A DNA stretch of 64,000 bases from Brevibacterium yomogidense (GTDB taxonomy: Bacteria > Actinomycetota > Actinomycetes > Actinomycetales > Brevibacteriaceae). Positions 9,158-17,606 of this stretch are shown here, piece after piece (the first letter of the stretch is position 1; each line of letters begins with the position of its first letter). The position numbers and the translations under genes were made by a program. The notes below the pieces were generated by a model, which worked only from the letters and a program-made list of their open reading frames with translations, was not told where the DNA came from and did no database searches. The stretch covers positions 620,001-684,000 of the forward strand of contig NZ_JABASY010000002.1 of the NCBI RefSeq assembly GCF_016107685.1, given 5' to 3'.

Positions 9158-9197
9158 CGAGGCCCCGACACGGAAGAGATTCCGGGTCGGGGCCTCG
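9158..9197 (+). terminator. Terminator-like hairpin after tRNA-Leu
   Basis: A 12-bp perfect stem, CGAGGCCCCGAC (9158-9169) with GTCGGGGCCTCG (9186-9197), is capped by an inner CGGAA-GAGA-TTCCG hairpin. There is no U-run, as is common in high-GC actinomycetes. Confidence 0.7.
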
Positions 9198-9232
9198 CGC
9201 ATTCAGCACAGCGCCCGGCTACCCTGAGTCCC

Positions 9233-10309
9233 GTGGCACCACTCCTGACCGGCATCCTCATCCTCCTGTCCCTCGTCCTGCTCCTGAGCGGCGGATCGAA
9301 GCTCCCCGATCATCGGGGGACGGTCGACGCGATGACCTCTCTGCGCATCCCCCTGACGATCCTCCACAAGCCGCTCGCCCATATCCTGCCGGTCGGCGAG
9401 CTGGCGCTCGCCGTGTCGCTGTGGCTTCCATCGCGCACGAGCTCGCTGATCGGAGCGGTCCTCACGACCGGCGTCTTCGCGGTCTTCACCGTCATCATCG
9501 GCAGGGCCCTGCGCTTCGACGAGCCCATCACCTGCGCGTGCTTCGGCTCCTTCGGTGCACCCACGGTCACACCGCTCACCCTTGCCCGGAACATCGTCCT
9601 CACCGTCCTCGGCGGAATCGGGATCGCGGGAGCCGCAGCAGGTGCCGGGCCCGGCCGGCTGTGGGCGGCCTCGGGCGCGGTCGTCGTCTCCGCGGGCCTG
9701 CTGGTCGTCGCGACGGCAGCAGTCACCTGGCTGGTCGTCGGGGGCACCGGCGCCCTCTCCGGCGGTGCCGACCGTGCACCTGCGGCGGGTGGTGCCGAGG
9801 CAGAGGCGGATACCGCCGACGCCGTCGACTCGTTCCTCGCGGCACCGATCCCCTTCGCACAGCTGCGCGGCGCCGACGGCGATCTCGTCTCCCTGCGCCG
9901 GCTCGTCCGCACGGAGGCACACCTCCTGCTCTTCCTCAGCCCGGGATGCGGACCGTGCGTGCGCACGCTGGAGCGCCTGAGCGAGTTCCGGGCGCGCCTG
10001 GCTCCCGTCGTCAGAGTGGATGCGGTCTTCCGGCGGCCCGTCGAAGAGCTGAGCGGGACCGTGCGCGCTCAGGTGGGCCCGGACGTGTGGGAGGACCCGG
10101 AGACGAACGTGGGGGAGGCATTCCAGATCGCCGGGCGTCCCGCCGCAGTGCTGCTGGGCGCCGACGGCACGATCGCAGGAGGGCCCGTGACAGGGGAGGA
10201 CGACGTCGCGGATCTCGTCGACGAGATGGTCGAGCAGCTGTCCGAGAGTGGGCTGCTGGAGACGGGTGCGGGCCGCGTCAGCTCAGAGGCGGACGCGCCG
10301 GGGGCATAG
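9233..10309 (+). CDS. MauE-type membrane protein fused to a thioredoxin-like domain
   Basis: The 358-residue protein has an N-terminal four- to five-helix MauE/DoxX-like membrane part (residues 1 to about 170) with the cysteine pair Cys101/Cys103 in CACFGSF. A spacer follows, then a thioredoxin-like domain (about 205-340) with the CGPC motif at Cys239-Cys242. The family moves thiol electrons across the membrane in redox maturation. Here donor and thiol domain are on one chain; which face the CGPC domain lies on cannot be told. A -10-like TACCCT (9220-9225) ends 7 nt before the GTG, suggesting a leaderless mRNA. The 3' end overlaps the convergent glycosyltransferase gene by 32 bp. Confidence 0.85.
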   Translation: MAPLLTGILILLSLVLLLSGGSKLPDHRGTVDAMTSLRIPLTILHKPLAHILPVGELALAVSLWLPSRTSSLIGAVLTTGVFAVFTVIIGRALRFDEPITCACFGSFGAPTVTPLTLARNIVLTVLGGIGIAGAAAGAGPGRLWAASGAVVVSAGLLVVATAAVTWLVVGGTGALSGGADRAPAAGGAEAEADTADAVDSFLAAPIPFAQLRGADGDLVSLRRLVRTEAHLLLFLSPGCGPCVRTLERLSEFRARLAPVVRVDAVFRRPVEELSGTVRAQVGPDVWEDPETNVGEAFQIAGRPAAVLLGADGTIAGGPVTGEDDVADLVDEMVEQLSESGLLETGAGRVSSEADAPGA

Positions 10310-11477
10310 GACGGCCGAACAGGGCCATCCGCCAGCCCGGGGGGCGGTGATCCGACCAGTAGCGCTCGACGGCCTCCTCGTAGGCGACGACGAGTGCCTC
10401 CGTCGCAGCGCGCCACCCGTGATCCTCCGTGTCTGCACGGCCACCTGCTGACAGTCGACCCCTGAGGTGCGGGTCCTCGAGTACCCTCAGCACCTTCGCA
10501 GTGAGATCGTCGACGGAGCCCGGCTCGTGGAGCAGCCCGCTCACCCCGTCGCGCACGGCGAACGGGATGCCGCCGGCCCGCGCACCGACGACCGGGACCC
10601 CCGACGCCATCGATTCGAGCGCGACGAGGCCCAGGGTCTCCGTCGTGGACGGGAACACGAAGAGGTCCGCACTCGCATACGCGGCCGCGAGCTCCTCACC
10701 GCTCATGTATCCCGTGAAGACGGTCCGTGTCCCCGCGAACTCGCGTTCGAGCTCCTCCCGGTGAGGCCCGGACCCCACGAACGCCAGCCTCACGTCGTCG
10801 GGGAGACGATCCATGAGCGGACGCAGCAGGTCGAGGTCCTTCTCCTTCGACAGCCGACCGACGTACACGAGCAGCCGGTCGTCGGGGTTCCCCGCGGTGA
10901 GACGCTCACGCATCGACCGATCAGCGTTGCCCGGATGGTAGGAGACCGTGTCCACGGCTTTGGGCCACAGCTGCACATTCCGGATCCCCGCGCTCTTCGC
11001 GCGCTGCACCATCTGCCGGGACGTGCAGAGATTCACCTGCGAGAAGTTGTGCATCCACGTGATCCAACGGCTCGTCGTGTGCGTGATCCAGTCGAGCCCC
11101 AGACGCTGCGTGTACGACGGGACATCCGTGTGGAAGCTGCCGACCAGCGGCAGGTCCCGCCTCCGCGCGGACATCGTCCCGTACGCGGCGAGCCACACCG
11201 GATTCACCGCGTGCACGACATGCGGATGGAAGCGCTCCATGACACGGGCGATCTCCGGAGTCGGCATCCCGACGGACAGCTCCGGATACCACGGGCGGAA
11301 CGGGACCGCGCGCACGCGCACCACCTCGAACCCGGCGAACGACTCCGGTGGGCGGCCCGGTGCGAAGACGACGACCTCGTGTCCCATCTCCTGGAGCTGC
11401 TCCAGGGAGCGCACGAGCCGGGTGACGACCCCGTCGACCTTCGGGAGGAAGACCTCGGTGAAGACGGCGATGCGCAC
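10278..11477 (-). CDS. GT4 glycosyltransferase, probable sulfoquinovosyltransferase (SqdX-like)
   Basis: The 399-residue GT-B retaining glycosyltransferase begins MRIAVFTEVFLPKVDG. The C-terminal donor half has VGRLSKEKDLDLL, and the EX7E motif TETLGLVALE precedes ASGVPVV. Close families are SqdX (UDP-sulfoquinovose to diacylglycerol) and the GDP-mannose enzymes MgtA/PimB. The choice of SqdX-like rests on its position 33 bp downstream of sqdB in the same operon. A mannosyltransferase function remains possible. Confidence 0.78.
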   Translation of the reverse strand: MRIAVFTEVFLPKVDGVVTRLVRSLEQLQEMGHEVVVFAPGRPPESFAGFEVVRVRAVPFRPWYPELSVGMPTPEIARVMERFHPHVVHAVNPVWLAAYGTMSARRRDLPLVGSFHTDVPSYTQRLGLDWITHTTSRWITWMHNFSQVNLCTSRQMVQRAKSAGIRNVQLWPKAVDTVSYHPGNADRSMRERLTAGNPDDRLLVYVGRLSKEKDLDLLRPLMDRLPDDVRLAFVGSGPHREELEREFAGTRTVFTGYMSGEELAAAYASADLFVFPSTTETLGLVALESMASGVPVVGARAGGIPFAVRDGVSGLLHEPGSVDDLTAKVLRVLEDPHLRGRLSAGGRADTEDHGWRAATEALVVAYEEAVERYWSDHRPPGWRMALFGRPMPPARPPLS

Positions 11478-11510
11478 CGGGTCAGCCCGCGCTCATGGGG
11501 GAGGCCACCG

Positions 11511-12734
11511 TCATGCGGTGTCTGCGATGCGTGTGGGCGCACCCACGGACCGGTCCCTCGTCCACAGCGAGGCCGCGGGGATCTTCGTGAGATCCGCCCG
11601 GTCGGCGAAGCGGCGGGCCGTCTGCTCGACTTCCTTGAGCAGCCCCTGCGACAGGGTGGTCGGTTCCAGGCCCAGATCGAGGAACGTCGCGTTCGACGCG
11701 TACAGGTCGTTCTCCGCGGATTCCTGTCGGGGATTCGGCACGAACTCGAGCCGCGCACCGCTGATCTCGCAGATGAGCTCCGCCAGGTCACGGACCCGGT
11801 GGGTCTCCGTCAGCTGGTTGAAGATCTTCACCCGGTCACCGTTCGCCGGCGGATTGTCGATCGCCAGCGTCACGCAGCGCACCATGTCCTGGATGTGGAT
11901 GAAGGCGCGCGTCTGCCCACCCGTCCCGTGAACGGTGAGCGGATAGCCGACGGCCGCCTGCATGAGGAACCGGTTGAGCACCGTGCCGTAGTCGCCGTCG
12001 TAGTCGAAGCGGTTGACGAGGCGCTCGTCGAGCTCCGTCTCCTCCGTGTGCGTGCCCCAGACGATGCCCTGGTGGAGGTCCGTGATCCGCAGTTTGTCGT
12101 TCTTCGCGTAGAACGCGAAGAGATGCTGATCGAGGACCTTCGTCATGTGGTAGATCGAGCCGGGGTTGGACGGGTACAGCATCGTCTGGTCGATCAGCTC
12201 GCCGGTCGGGGTGCCGTCGGGGGTCTCTCCGGGGACCTTCACGTCGAGGTATCCCTCGGGGATCCGCATGCCTGCGGTCCCGTATCCGTACACCCCCATG
12301 GTGCCGAGGTGGACGAGATGGACATCGAGGTCTGCTTCGACGATCGCGGCCAGCACGTTGTGCGTCGCGTTCACGTTGTTGTCGATCGTGTACCGCTTGT
12401 GAGTGGCCGACTTCATCGAGTACGGGGCGGCACGCTGCTCCGCGAAGTGCACGACGACGTCCGGTCGTGACCGTGCCAGCAGCGCGACGAAGCCGTCGTA
12501 GTCCTCCGCGATGTCGAGCTCCGTGAAGCCGATGCTCCGACCGGTCGTCTCCGACCACGCCGCGATCCGCTCCCGTGGAGCGCGGATGGGGGTGAGGGAG
12601 TCCGTGCCGAGCTCCTCGTCGATGCGACGGCGGGACAGGTTGTCGACGATCTCGACGTCGTGGCCCAGCTGTGACAGGTGGAGGGCCGCCGGCCATCCGC
12701 AGAAGCCGTCGCCGCCCAGGACAAGGATGCGCAC
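11511..12734 (-). CDS. sqdB: UDP-sulfoquinovose synthase SqdB/SQD1
   Basis: The 407-residue extended SDR converts UDP-glucose plus sulfite to UDP-sulfoquinovose. The NAD site VRILVLGGDGFCGW is at the start and carries the SQD1-specific GDGxCGW. FAEQRAAPYSM, NNVNATHNVL and LHQGIVWG are further SQD1 signatures. The catalytic residues are Thr145 (LGTMGVYG), Tyr195 and Lys199 (YHMTK). GTG 12734 is chosen because GAAGGAGATACAC lies directly before it; the frame stays open further upstream without such a site. It heads the operon with the glycosyltransferase, implying sulfolipid or a sulfosugar glycan. Confidence 0.92.
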   Translation of the reverse strand: MRILVLGGDGFCGWPAALHLSQLGHDVEIVDNLSRRRIDEELGTDSLTPIRAPRERIAAWSETTGRSIGFTELDIAEDYDGFVALLARSRPDVVVHFAEQRAAPYSMKSATHKRYTIDNNVNATHNVLAAIVEADLDVHLVHLGTMGVYGYGTAGMRIPEGYLDVKVPGETPDGTPTGELIDQTMLYPSNPGSIYHMTKVLDQHLFAFYAKNDKLRITDLHQGIVWGTHTEETELDERLVNRFDYDGDYGTVLNRFLMQAAVGYPLTVHGTGGQTRAFIHIQDMVRCVTLAIDNPPANGDRVKIFNQLTETHRVRDLAELICEISGARLEFVPNPRQESAENDLYASNATFLDLGLEPTTLSQGLLKEVEQTARRFADRADLTKIPAASLWTRDRSVGAPTRIADTA

Positions 12735-12841
12735 GTGTATCTCCTTCAGAGGTTTCTTACGAGTACGTCTCTCGCTCGCCATTCCACATTACCCGGCCCG
12801 TAGACTGGCCGGTGGACAGTGTTCTACATGGAGGTGAACTC

Positions 12842-13552
12842 GTGACGGACGCACAGAGCGGCGCGCCGCTTCCGGACCTGCCCGATGACTTCTCGTCGGT
12901 GCTCGTCATCGTGGCCCACCCCGACGACCCGGAGTACGGGATCGGGTCTGCCGCAGCGACTTGGACACGCGCGGGCAAACGGGTCGGCTACCTGCTCGCC
13001 AGCCGGGGTGAGGCGGGCATCGAGGGGATGGACCCCGCGGAATCCGCCGTCGTGCGGACGCGGGAGCAGGAGGCCGCCTGCAAGGAGGTGGGAGTCGAAT
13101 CCCTCGTGTTCCTCGACGAGCCGGACGGCCGTATCCTCGAGACCCCCGAACTGCGGACGAGCATCGCGCGTGAGATCCGCCGCTTCCAGCCCGACATCGT
13201 CGTGCTGCTGAACTTCCAGCAGACGTGGGGCGGCCGGTTCTTCAACTCCGCAGATCACCGGAACCTCGGACAGGCCGCCGTCGATGCCGTGGCCGACGCC
13301 GCGAACGAATGGATCGTGCCCGGTGCCCGATACGACAAGGTGAGCAGGATCCTCGAGTTCGGGGCCCATCCCACGCACCGGATCGACGTGACAGACGGGG
13401 TCGAAGCCGCCGTCGCGTCCCTGGCCTGCCACCGGGAGTACCTCGCAGCGCTCTCCGACGACCCTGTCGAGGACCAGGCGCGCGCCCAGATCGACTCGAC
13501 CCTCACGTGGGAGGGCGACCGGGCTCACCTGGGATTCCGCGTCTACGGGTGA
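12842..13552 (+). CDS. PIG-L family N-acetylglucosaminyl deacetylase
   Basis: This 236-residue LmbE/PIG-L zinc deacetylase has the metal-binding motif VAHPDDPE near residue 26 and a later DHRN segment (NSADHRNLG) giving the third ligand. It is shorter than MshB or Mca (about 300), so the substrate is uncertain; a GlcNAc-type conjugate is likely by family. GTG 12842 follows GGAGGTG (12830-12836). A promoter-like TAGACT lies at 12801-12806. It diverges from sqdB across a 107-bp spacer. Confidence 0.85.
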   Translation: MTDAQSGAPLPDLPDDFSSVLVIVAHPDDPEYGIGSAAATWTRAGKRVGYLLASRGEAGIEGMDPAESAVVRTREQEAACKEVGVESLVFLDEPDGRILETPELRTSIAREIRRFQPDIVVLLNFQQTWGGRFFNSADHRNLGQAAVDAVADAANEWIVPGARYDKVSRILEFGAHPTHRIDVTDGVEAAVASLACHREYLAALSDDPVEDQARAQIDSTLTWEGDRAHLGFRVYG

Positions 13553-13633
13553 GGCCACGGCACCGGGAGTGCCTCGCCCACCCGACCCCGTCCGCTACGA
13601 GACCCACCAGCGCCCCGAGAGAGGACCCCTTCC

Positions 13634-14983
13634 ATGACCCAGCCCGACCAGACGTCCGACCCAGCAGTCGATTCCGCAGATCCGCTCGCACGCGCAGTGG
13701 CGGAGACGACGGAGATCGCGTCGCGCCTCATCCGCTTCGACACCCAGAACTGGGGTGAGGGGAAGGCGAATCCGGAGCTCGAGGCGACTGAATGGATCGC
13801 CGCGCAGCTCGAGGAGGTCGGACTCTCCTCGGTCATCAAGGAGTCGGAGCCGGGCCGTGCGAACCTCGTGGCCCGCATCCCCGGGACGGACCCCGACGCC
13901 GGGGCCCTCGTCGTCCACGGTCACACCGACGTCGTACCGGCGGACGAGTCCGAATGGTCCGTCGACCCGTTCGGCGGGATCATCAAGGACGGGCTCCTCT
14001 GGGGACGCGGCGCCGTCGACATGAAGAACATGGATGCGATGATCATCGCGAGCGTGAAGGACATGCTGCGGAAGGGCCTGAGACCTCGGCGGGACCTCAT
14101 CGTGTCGTTCTTCGCGGACGAAGAGGCCGGCGGCGCGTACGGCGCGGGGTGGATGGTGGAGAACCATCCGGAGCTCTTCGACGGGGCCACCGAGGCGATC
14201 AGCGAGGTGGGCGGCTACTCGACGGACATCCGCGGGCAGCGGGTCTACCTCGTCCAGACAGCGGAGAAGGGGATCGCCTGGCTGCGCCTCCTCGCCCACG
14301 GCACGGCCGGCCACGGCTCGATGGTCAACGACGACAATCCGATCACGCGACTGGCCGGAGCGATCTCGCGGATCGGTGCGCACGAATGGCCGGAGGACAT
14401 GCCGCAGTCCACCCGCGACCTGCTCGAAGGCGTCTCCGAGATCACCGGGATCCCCTTCACCGCGGAGACGACGGGAGAGCTCATCGCAGAGCTGGGCACC
14501 GTCGCGCGGTTCGTCGAGCCGACCCTGCGCAACACGTCGAACCCGACGATCCTTCAGGCCGGCTACAAGCACAACGTCATCCCCGCGACCGCTCAGGCGT
14601 TCGTGGACTGCCGCGTGCTGCCGGGCCAGTTCGAGGACGTCATGCTCACCATCAAGGAGCTCGTCGGAGAGGGCATCGACGTCGAACCCGTCACGGTGGG
14701 CGACTCCGTCGAATCCCCGTTCAGCGGGCGGCTGGTCGACACGATGAAGACGTGCCTGCTCGACGCGGATCCCGGCGCGATGGTCCTGCCGCACACGATG
14801 AGCGGCGGCACGGACAACAAATCGCTCGCCCGGCTGGGGATCGTCGGCTATGGCTTCGCGCCCTTGCAGCTCACGGACGACCTGGACTTCGCCGCGATGT
14901 TCCACGGCAAGGACGAACGGGTCGCCCTGTCGTCGCTGGATTTCGGGACCCGCGTCCTCAGCCGGTTCCTGCTGGAGGCCTGA
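13634..14983 (+). CDS. M20 family metallopeptidase (dipeptidase/deacylase-like)
   Basis: The 449-residue M20/M25/M40 enzyme has a two-zinc centre: VHGHTDVVPAD, WGRGAVDMKNM (bridging Asp), FADEEAGG (general base Glu) and a late HTMSGGTDN supplying the last His. A lid/dimerisation domain lies between, at about residues 205-320. Substrate (peptide or N-acyl amino acid) cannot be assigned. ATG follows GAGAGGA. The 3' end overlaps the convergent DMT transporter by 26 bp. Confidence 0.92.
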   Translation: MTQPDQTSDPAVDSADPLARAVAETTEIASRLIRFDTQNWGEGKANPELEATEWIAAQLEEVGLSSVIKESEPGRANLVARIPGTDPDAGALVVHGHTDVVPADESEWSVDPFGGIIKDGLLWGRGAVDMKNMDAMIIASVKDMLRKGLRPRRDLIVSFFADEEAGGAYGAGWMVENHPELFDGATEAISEVGGYSTDIRGQRVYLVQTAEKGIAWLRLLAHGTAGHGSMVNDDNPITRLAGAISRIGAHEWPEDMPQSTRDLLEGVSEITGIPFTAETTGELIAELGTVARFVEPTLRNTSNPTILQAGYKHNVIPATAQAFVDCRVLPGQFEDVMLTIKELVGEGIDVEPVTVGDSVESPFSGRLVDTMKTCLLDADPGAMVLPHTMSGGTDNKSLARLGIVGYGFAPLQLTDDLDFAAMFHGKDERVALSSLDFGTRVLSRFLLEA

Positions 14984-15938
14984 CGCGTGCGCGTCGCGGC
15001 GGTCCCGGCCGCCGCGGCCATGACGCGACGACGACCCCCACCAGGACGCAGGCCATCGCGACGAGCGTCGTGCCCGTGATGGTGGCAGTCGGGTGGACGA
15101 GGTCCACGAGGAGGGAGCTCAGCAGGTTGCCGAACAGCGACGTCATCGACACGAGGAGCACCCCCAGGTGGCTGACCGTCGCGGACGTCACGCCGATGAA
15201 GACGACTCCCAGTGCACCGCCCACCAGCATCCACGCCTCGCCGGGCAGATGAGGGGGCCGGTCGACCCGTGTCCCGGTCGACCATGCGACCGCGCAGCAC
15301 GCCAGCAGGAAGATCGAGCCGACGACGAAGTTCACACTCGTCGCGGTGAGGGAGGACGCCGACGACTTCCGGACCCGCCCGTTGAGAGCGGACTGCACGG
15401 AGGTGAGGGTCCCCGCGAGCAGTGGTACGAGCGGCGCCCAGAGGGGGATGCCGCGGGAGAAGCCGCCTGCGGACACCAGGACGACCCCGGCGAGCACGAT
15501 GAGCGTCCCGACGAGGCGCCGTGCTGAAGGAGCGGTGCGGCCGCCGGGTGGCAGCGACGTGCCGTCGACGACGAGCGCGCCCAGCAGCTGTCCGCAGACG
15601 AATGACATCGTGAGGATCGAGACGCCGATGAGCGGCACGGTGAGCGCCTGCGCGAGGACGACGGTCGACCCGGCCAGACCGCCCAGCAGCATCCACCACC
15701 GCACCGTGCCGTTGCGGAGGTCCGCGACGAGCCGCCTGACGCCTGCGCGCGCACCCCGGGACACCGCCAGTGCGATCCCGAGGATGACGAGGCCGCCCAG
15801 GAAGCTCACCGTCGCCGCGTAGACACTGGAGCCGATGACGTTCGACAGGGAGCCGTTGGCCCGTGATTGGAAGGCCATGAGGAAGCCCGCGAAGGTGGTC
15901 GCGGCGCCGGCCAAGAGGATCGTCCCGTTCACACGCAC
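14958..15938 (-). CDS. DMT superfamily transporter, YdcZ type
   Basis: The 326-residue protein is almost entirely hydrophobic, with about ten membrane segments formed by two repeats of the YdcZ/EamA-like unit (VNGTILLAGAATTFAGFLMAF early, LVPLLAGTLTSVQSALNGRV at mid-length). SRANGSLS and the equivalent SALNGRVRK are the paired family motifs. Substrate is unknown. A basic, proline-rich tail ends the protein. The start is divergent from the phosphomutase gene, 33 bp away. Confidence 0.87.
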   Translation of the reverse strand: MRVNGTILLAGAATTFAGFLMAFQSRANGSLSNVIGSSVYAATVSFLGGLVILGIALAVSRGARAGVRRLVADLRNGTVRWWMLLGGLAGSTVVLAQALTVPLIGVSILTMSFVCGQLLGALVVDGTSLPPGGRTAPSARRLVGTLIVLAGVVLVSAGGFSRGIPLWAPLVPLLAGTLTSVQSALNGRVRKSSASSLTATSVNFVVGSIFLLACCAVAWSTGTRVDRPPHLPGEAWMLVGGALGVVFIGVTSATVSHLGVLLVSMTSLFGNLLSSLLVDLVHPTATITGTTLVAMACVLVGVVVASWPRRPGPPRRARVRPPAGTG

Positions 15939-15971
15939 CCGGTGACCGTATCACCGGCCTATCCTGGGGGA

Positions 15972-16646
15972 ATGGAGATCATCCTCGTGCGCCACGGCGA
16001 ATCGACCGCCAATGCGGCCGGTGTGCTGGCCGGTCGCGACGACACCGTCGACCTCACCGACCGCGGGCTCGTGCAGGTCCGCGAAGCCCGCGCCCTCGTG
16101 CCCGAACTGGCGGGGGAGAAGAAGCTGTCCGTCTTCACCTCGCCCATCCACCGCTGCGTCCGCACGGCGGAAGAGCTCGTCGCCGCCGATGGCGACGCGC
16201 CGTCCGTCCCGTTCTCCGTGCTGGACGACCTGTCGGAGGTCGACTACGGCGAGTGGACGGGCCGGTCCATCCGGGCGCTGTTGAAGGAGCCCCTGTGGGA
16301 CACCGTGAGGAGGACGCCCAGCGTCGCCCGGTTCCCGGGCGGTGAGTCACTCGCCGAGGTCGCGGCCCGGTCGCACAGTGCTCTCACCCGCGCCTGCGAG
16401 CTGGCGGCGGCGGAGGGGGCGAAGGCCGTCGTCCTCGTATCGCACGGCGATGTCATCAAACTCATGCTCGCGCACGCGCTGGGTCTCGAAGTCGACCTGT
16501 TCCAGCGGATCGCGGTCGCCCCGGCGTCGGTGTCCCGCTTCGTCGTGGGGAAGGCGGAGTCGGTGCCACCCATGACGGTGACGATGCTGGGAGCGACCGC
16601 GCGTGGGCGACGGGCGGAGGCCCGGCATCCCGGCGGCGGTCGCTAG
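15972..16646 (+). CDS. Histidine phosphatase, MSMEG_4193-type putative phosphomutase
   Basis: The 224-residue phosphoglycerate-mutase-fold enzyme has LVRHGEST at residues 5-12 (phospho-His) and the second catalytic His in LVSHGDVIKLML. Position is diagnostic: genes of this subfamily recur near DUF3090, SCO1664-type and mshC genes in actinobacteria, as here. ATG 15972 is preceded by TATCCT (15960-15965) with a 6-nt gap, a leaderless-type start. Its substrate is unknown. Confidence 0.87.
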   Translation: MEIILVRHGESTANAAGVLAGRDDTVDLTDRGLVQVREARALVPELAGEKKLSVFTSPIHRCVRTAEELVAADGDAPSVPFSVLDDLSEVDYGEWTGRSIRALLKEPLWDTVRRTPSVARFPGGESLAEVAARSHSALTRACELAAAEGAKAVVLVSHGDVIKLMLAHALGLEVDLFQRIAVAPASVSRFVVGKAESVPPMTVTMLGATARGRRAEARHPGGGR

Positions 16647-16691
16647 GACGCGGGCACTCCTCCACAGGACGCTGCGTCTCCTGCCGGGAAC

Positions 16692-17534
16692 TCAGAGGGG
16701 CTGGAGGACGCCCGCACCCAGGAGGATGTAGATGAGGATTCCGACGGCGACGCGGTACCAGACGAAGACGGCGAACGACTTCGTCTGGACGAACTTGAGG
16801 AACGCGACGATCACGACGTAGCCGACGACGAAGCTCACGACCGTGGCGACAGCGGTCGGTCCCCACCCCAGCACCATCTCGTTGCCGGCGGAGACGCTCG
16901 CCATCGACTTGTAGAGGCCGTAGAAGCCGGATCCCATGACGGCGGGGATGGCCAGCAGGAACGAGTAGCGGGCCGCCTCCGGTCGGGTGAAGCCCAGGAA
17001 GCGACCCGCCATGATGGTGCCGCCGGAGCGCGACACGCCCGGGATGAGTGCGAGTGCCTGCGCGAAGCCGTAGCCGAGTCCCTGACCCCACGTCATCCTG
17101 TCGAGGGTCCGTACCCGCGGTCCCACCTTGTCCGCGACACCGAGGATGAGCCCGAACACGATGAGCATCGTCGCGGTGATCCACAGGCTCCGCAGGACGG
17201 ATTCGATCGCATCCTCGAAGAGCAGGCCCAGCACGACGATCGGCAGCGAGCCGATGATGATGAGCCAGCCCAGACGCACCTTCGGATCGCTGTGGTCCTC
17301 TCGGCCCACGAGCGCACGGCACCACGCGCCGATGATGGACGTGATGTCCTTCCAGAAGTACACGACGACGGCGGCCTCGGTGCCGATCTGGATGATCGCG
17401 GTGAAGAACGCGCCGGGATCCCGTCCGGGCAGGAGGAACTCTCCGACGATCCGCAGGTGCGCAGACGATGAGATCGGGAGGAATTCGGTGAGGCCCTGGA
17501 CGATGCCCAGGATCACAGCGACGATCCAGTCCAT
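16692..17534 (-). CDS. uppP: Undecaprenyl-diphosphatase UppP (BacA)
   Basis: The 280-residue multi-pass membrane phosphatase recycles undecaprenyl diphosphate to the lipid carrier used for peptidoglycan. The two active-site motifs are present: [14 protein letters not shown] near the N-terminus and [10 protein letters not shown] in the middle, followed by [14 protein letters not shown]. The start [17 protein letters not shown] is canonical; the frame extends further upstream but without homology. A GAAGGA site lies about 11 nt upstream. The divergent neighbour is the aldo/keto reductase-like gene. Confidence 0.95.
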   Translation of the reverse strand: MDWIVAVILGIVQGLTEFLPISSSAHLRIVGEFLLPGRDPGAFFTAIIQIGTEAAVVVYFWKDITSIIGAWCRALVGREDHSDPKVRLGWLIIIGSLPIVVLGLLFEDAIESVLRSLWITATMLIVFGLILGVADKVGPRVRTLDRMTWGQGLGYGFAQALALIPGVSRSGGTIMAGRFLGFTRPEAARYSFLLAIPAVMGSGFYGLYKSMASVSAGNEMVLGWGPTAVATVVSFVVGYVVIVAFLKFVQTKSFAVFVWYRVAVGILIYILLGAGVLQPL

Positions 17535-17574
17535 GGAGTGGCATGTCCTTCGTCTCGGCAGTTCGAACCACGTC

Positions 17575-17598
17575 AGGCTACCCCCCATCGGGTAGCCT
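17575..17598. promoter_or_regulatory. Inverted repeat carrying divergent -10 elements (uppP / AKR-like gene)
   Basis: AGGCTACCC (17575-17583) and GGGTAGCCT (17590-17598) form a perfect 9-bp inverted repeat with a 6-bp spacer. The right arm contains TAGCCT, a -10 ending 8 nt before the AKR-like ATG. The left arm contains the same hexamer on the minus strand, pointing to uppP. One symmetric site could serve both promoters and an operator. Confidence 0.5.
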
Positions 17599-17606
17599 TC
17601 TGAACT

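Noticed and set aside
12842..13552. Assignment as mycothiol enzyme MshB or Mca
   Set aside because: The protein is about 60 residues shorter than either and is not linked to mshC; only the PIG-L family is supported.
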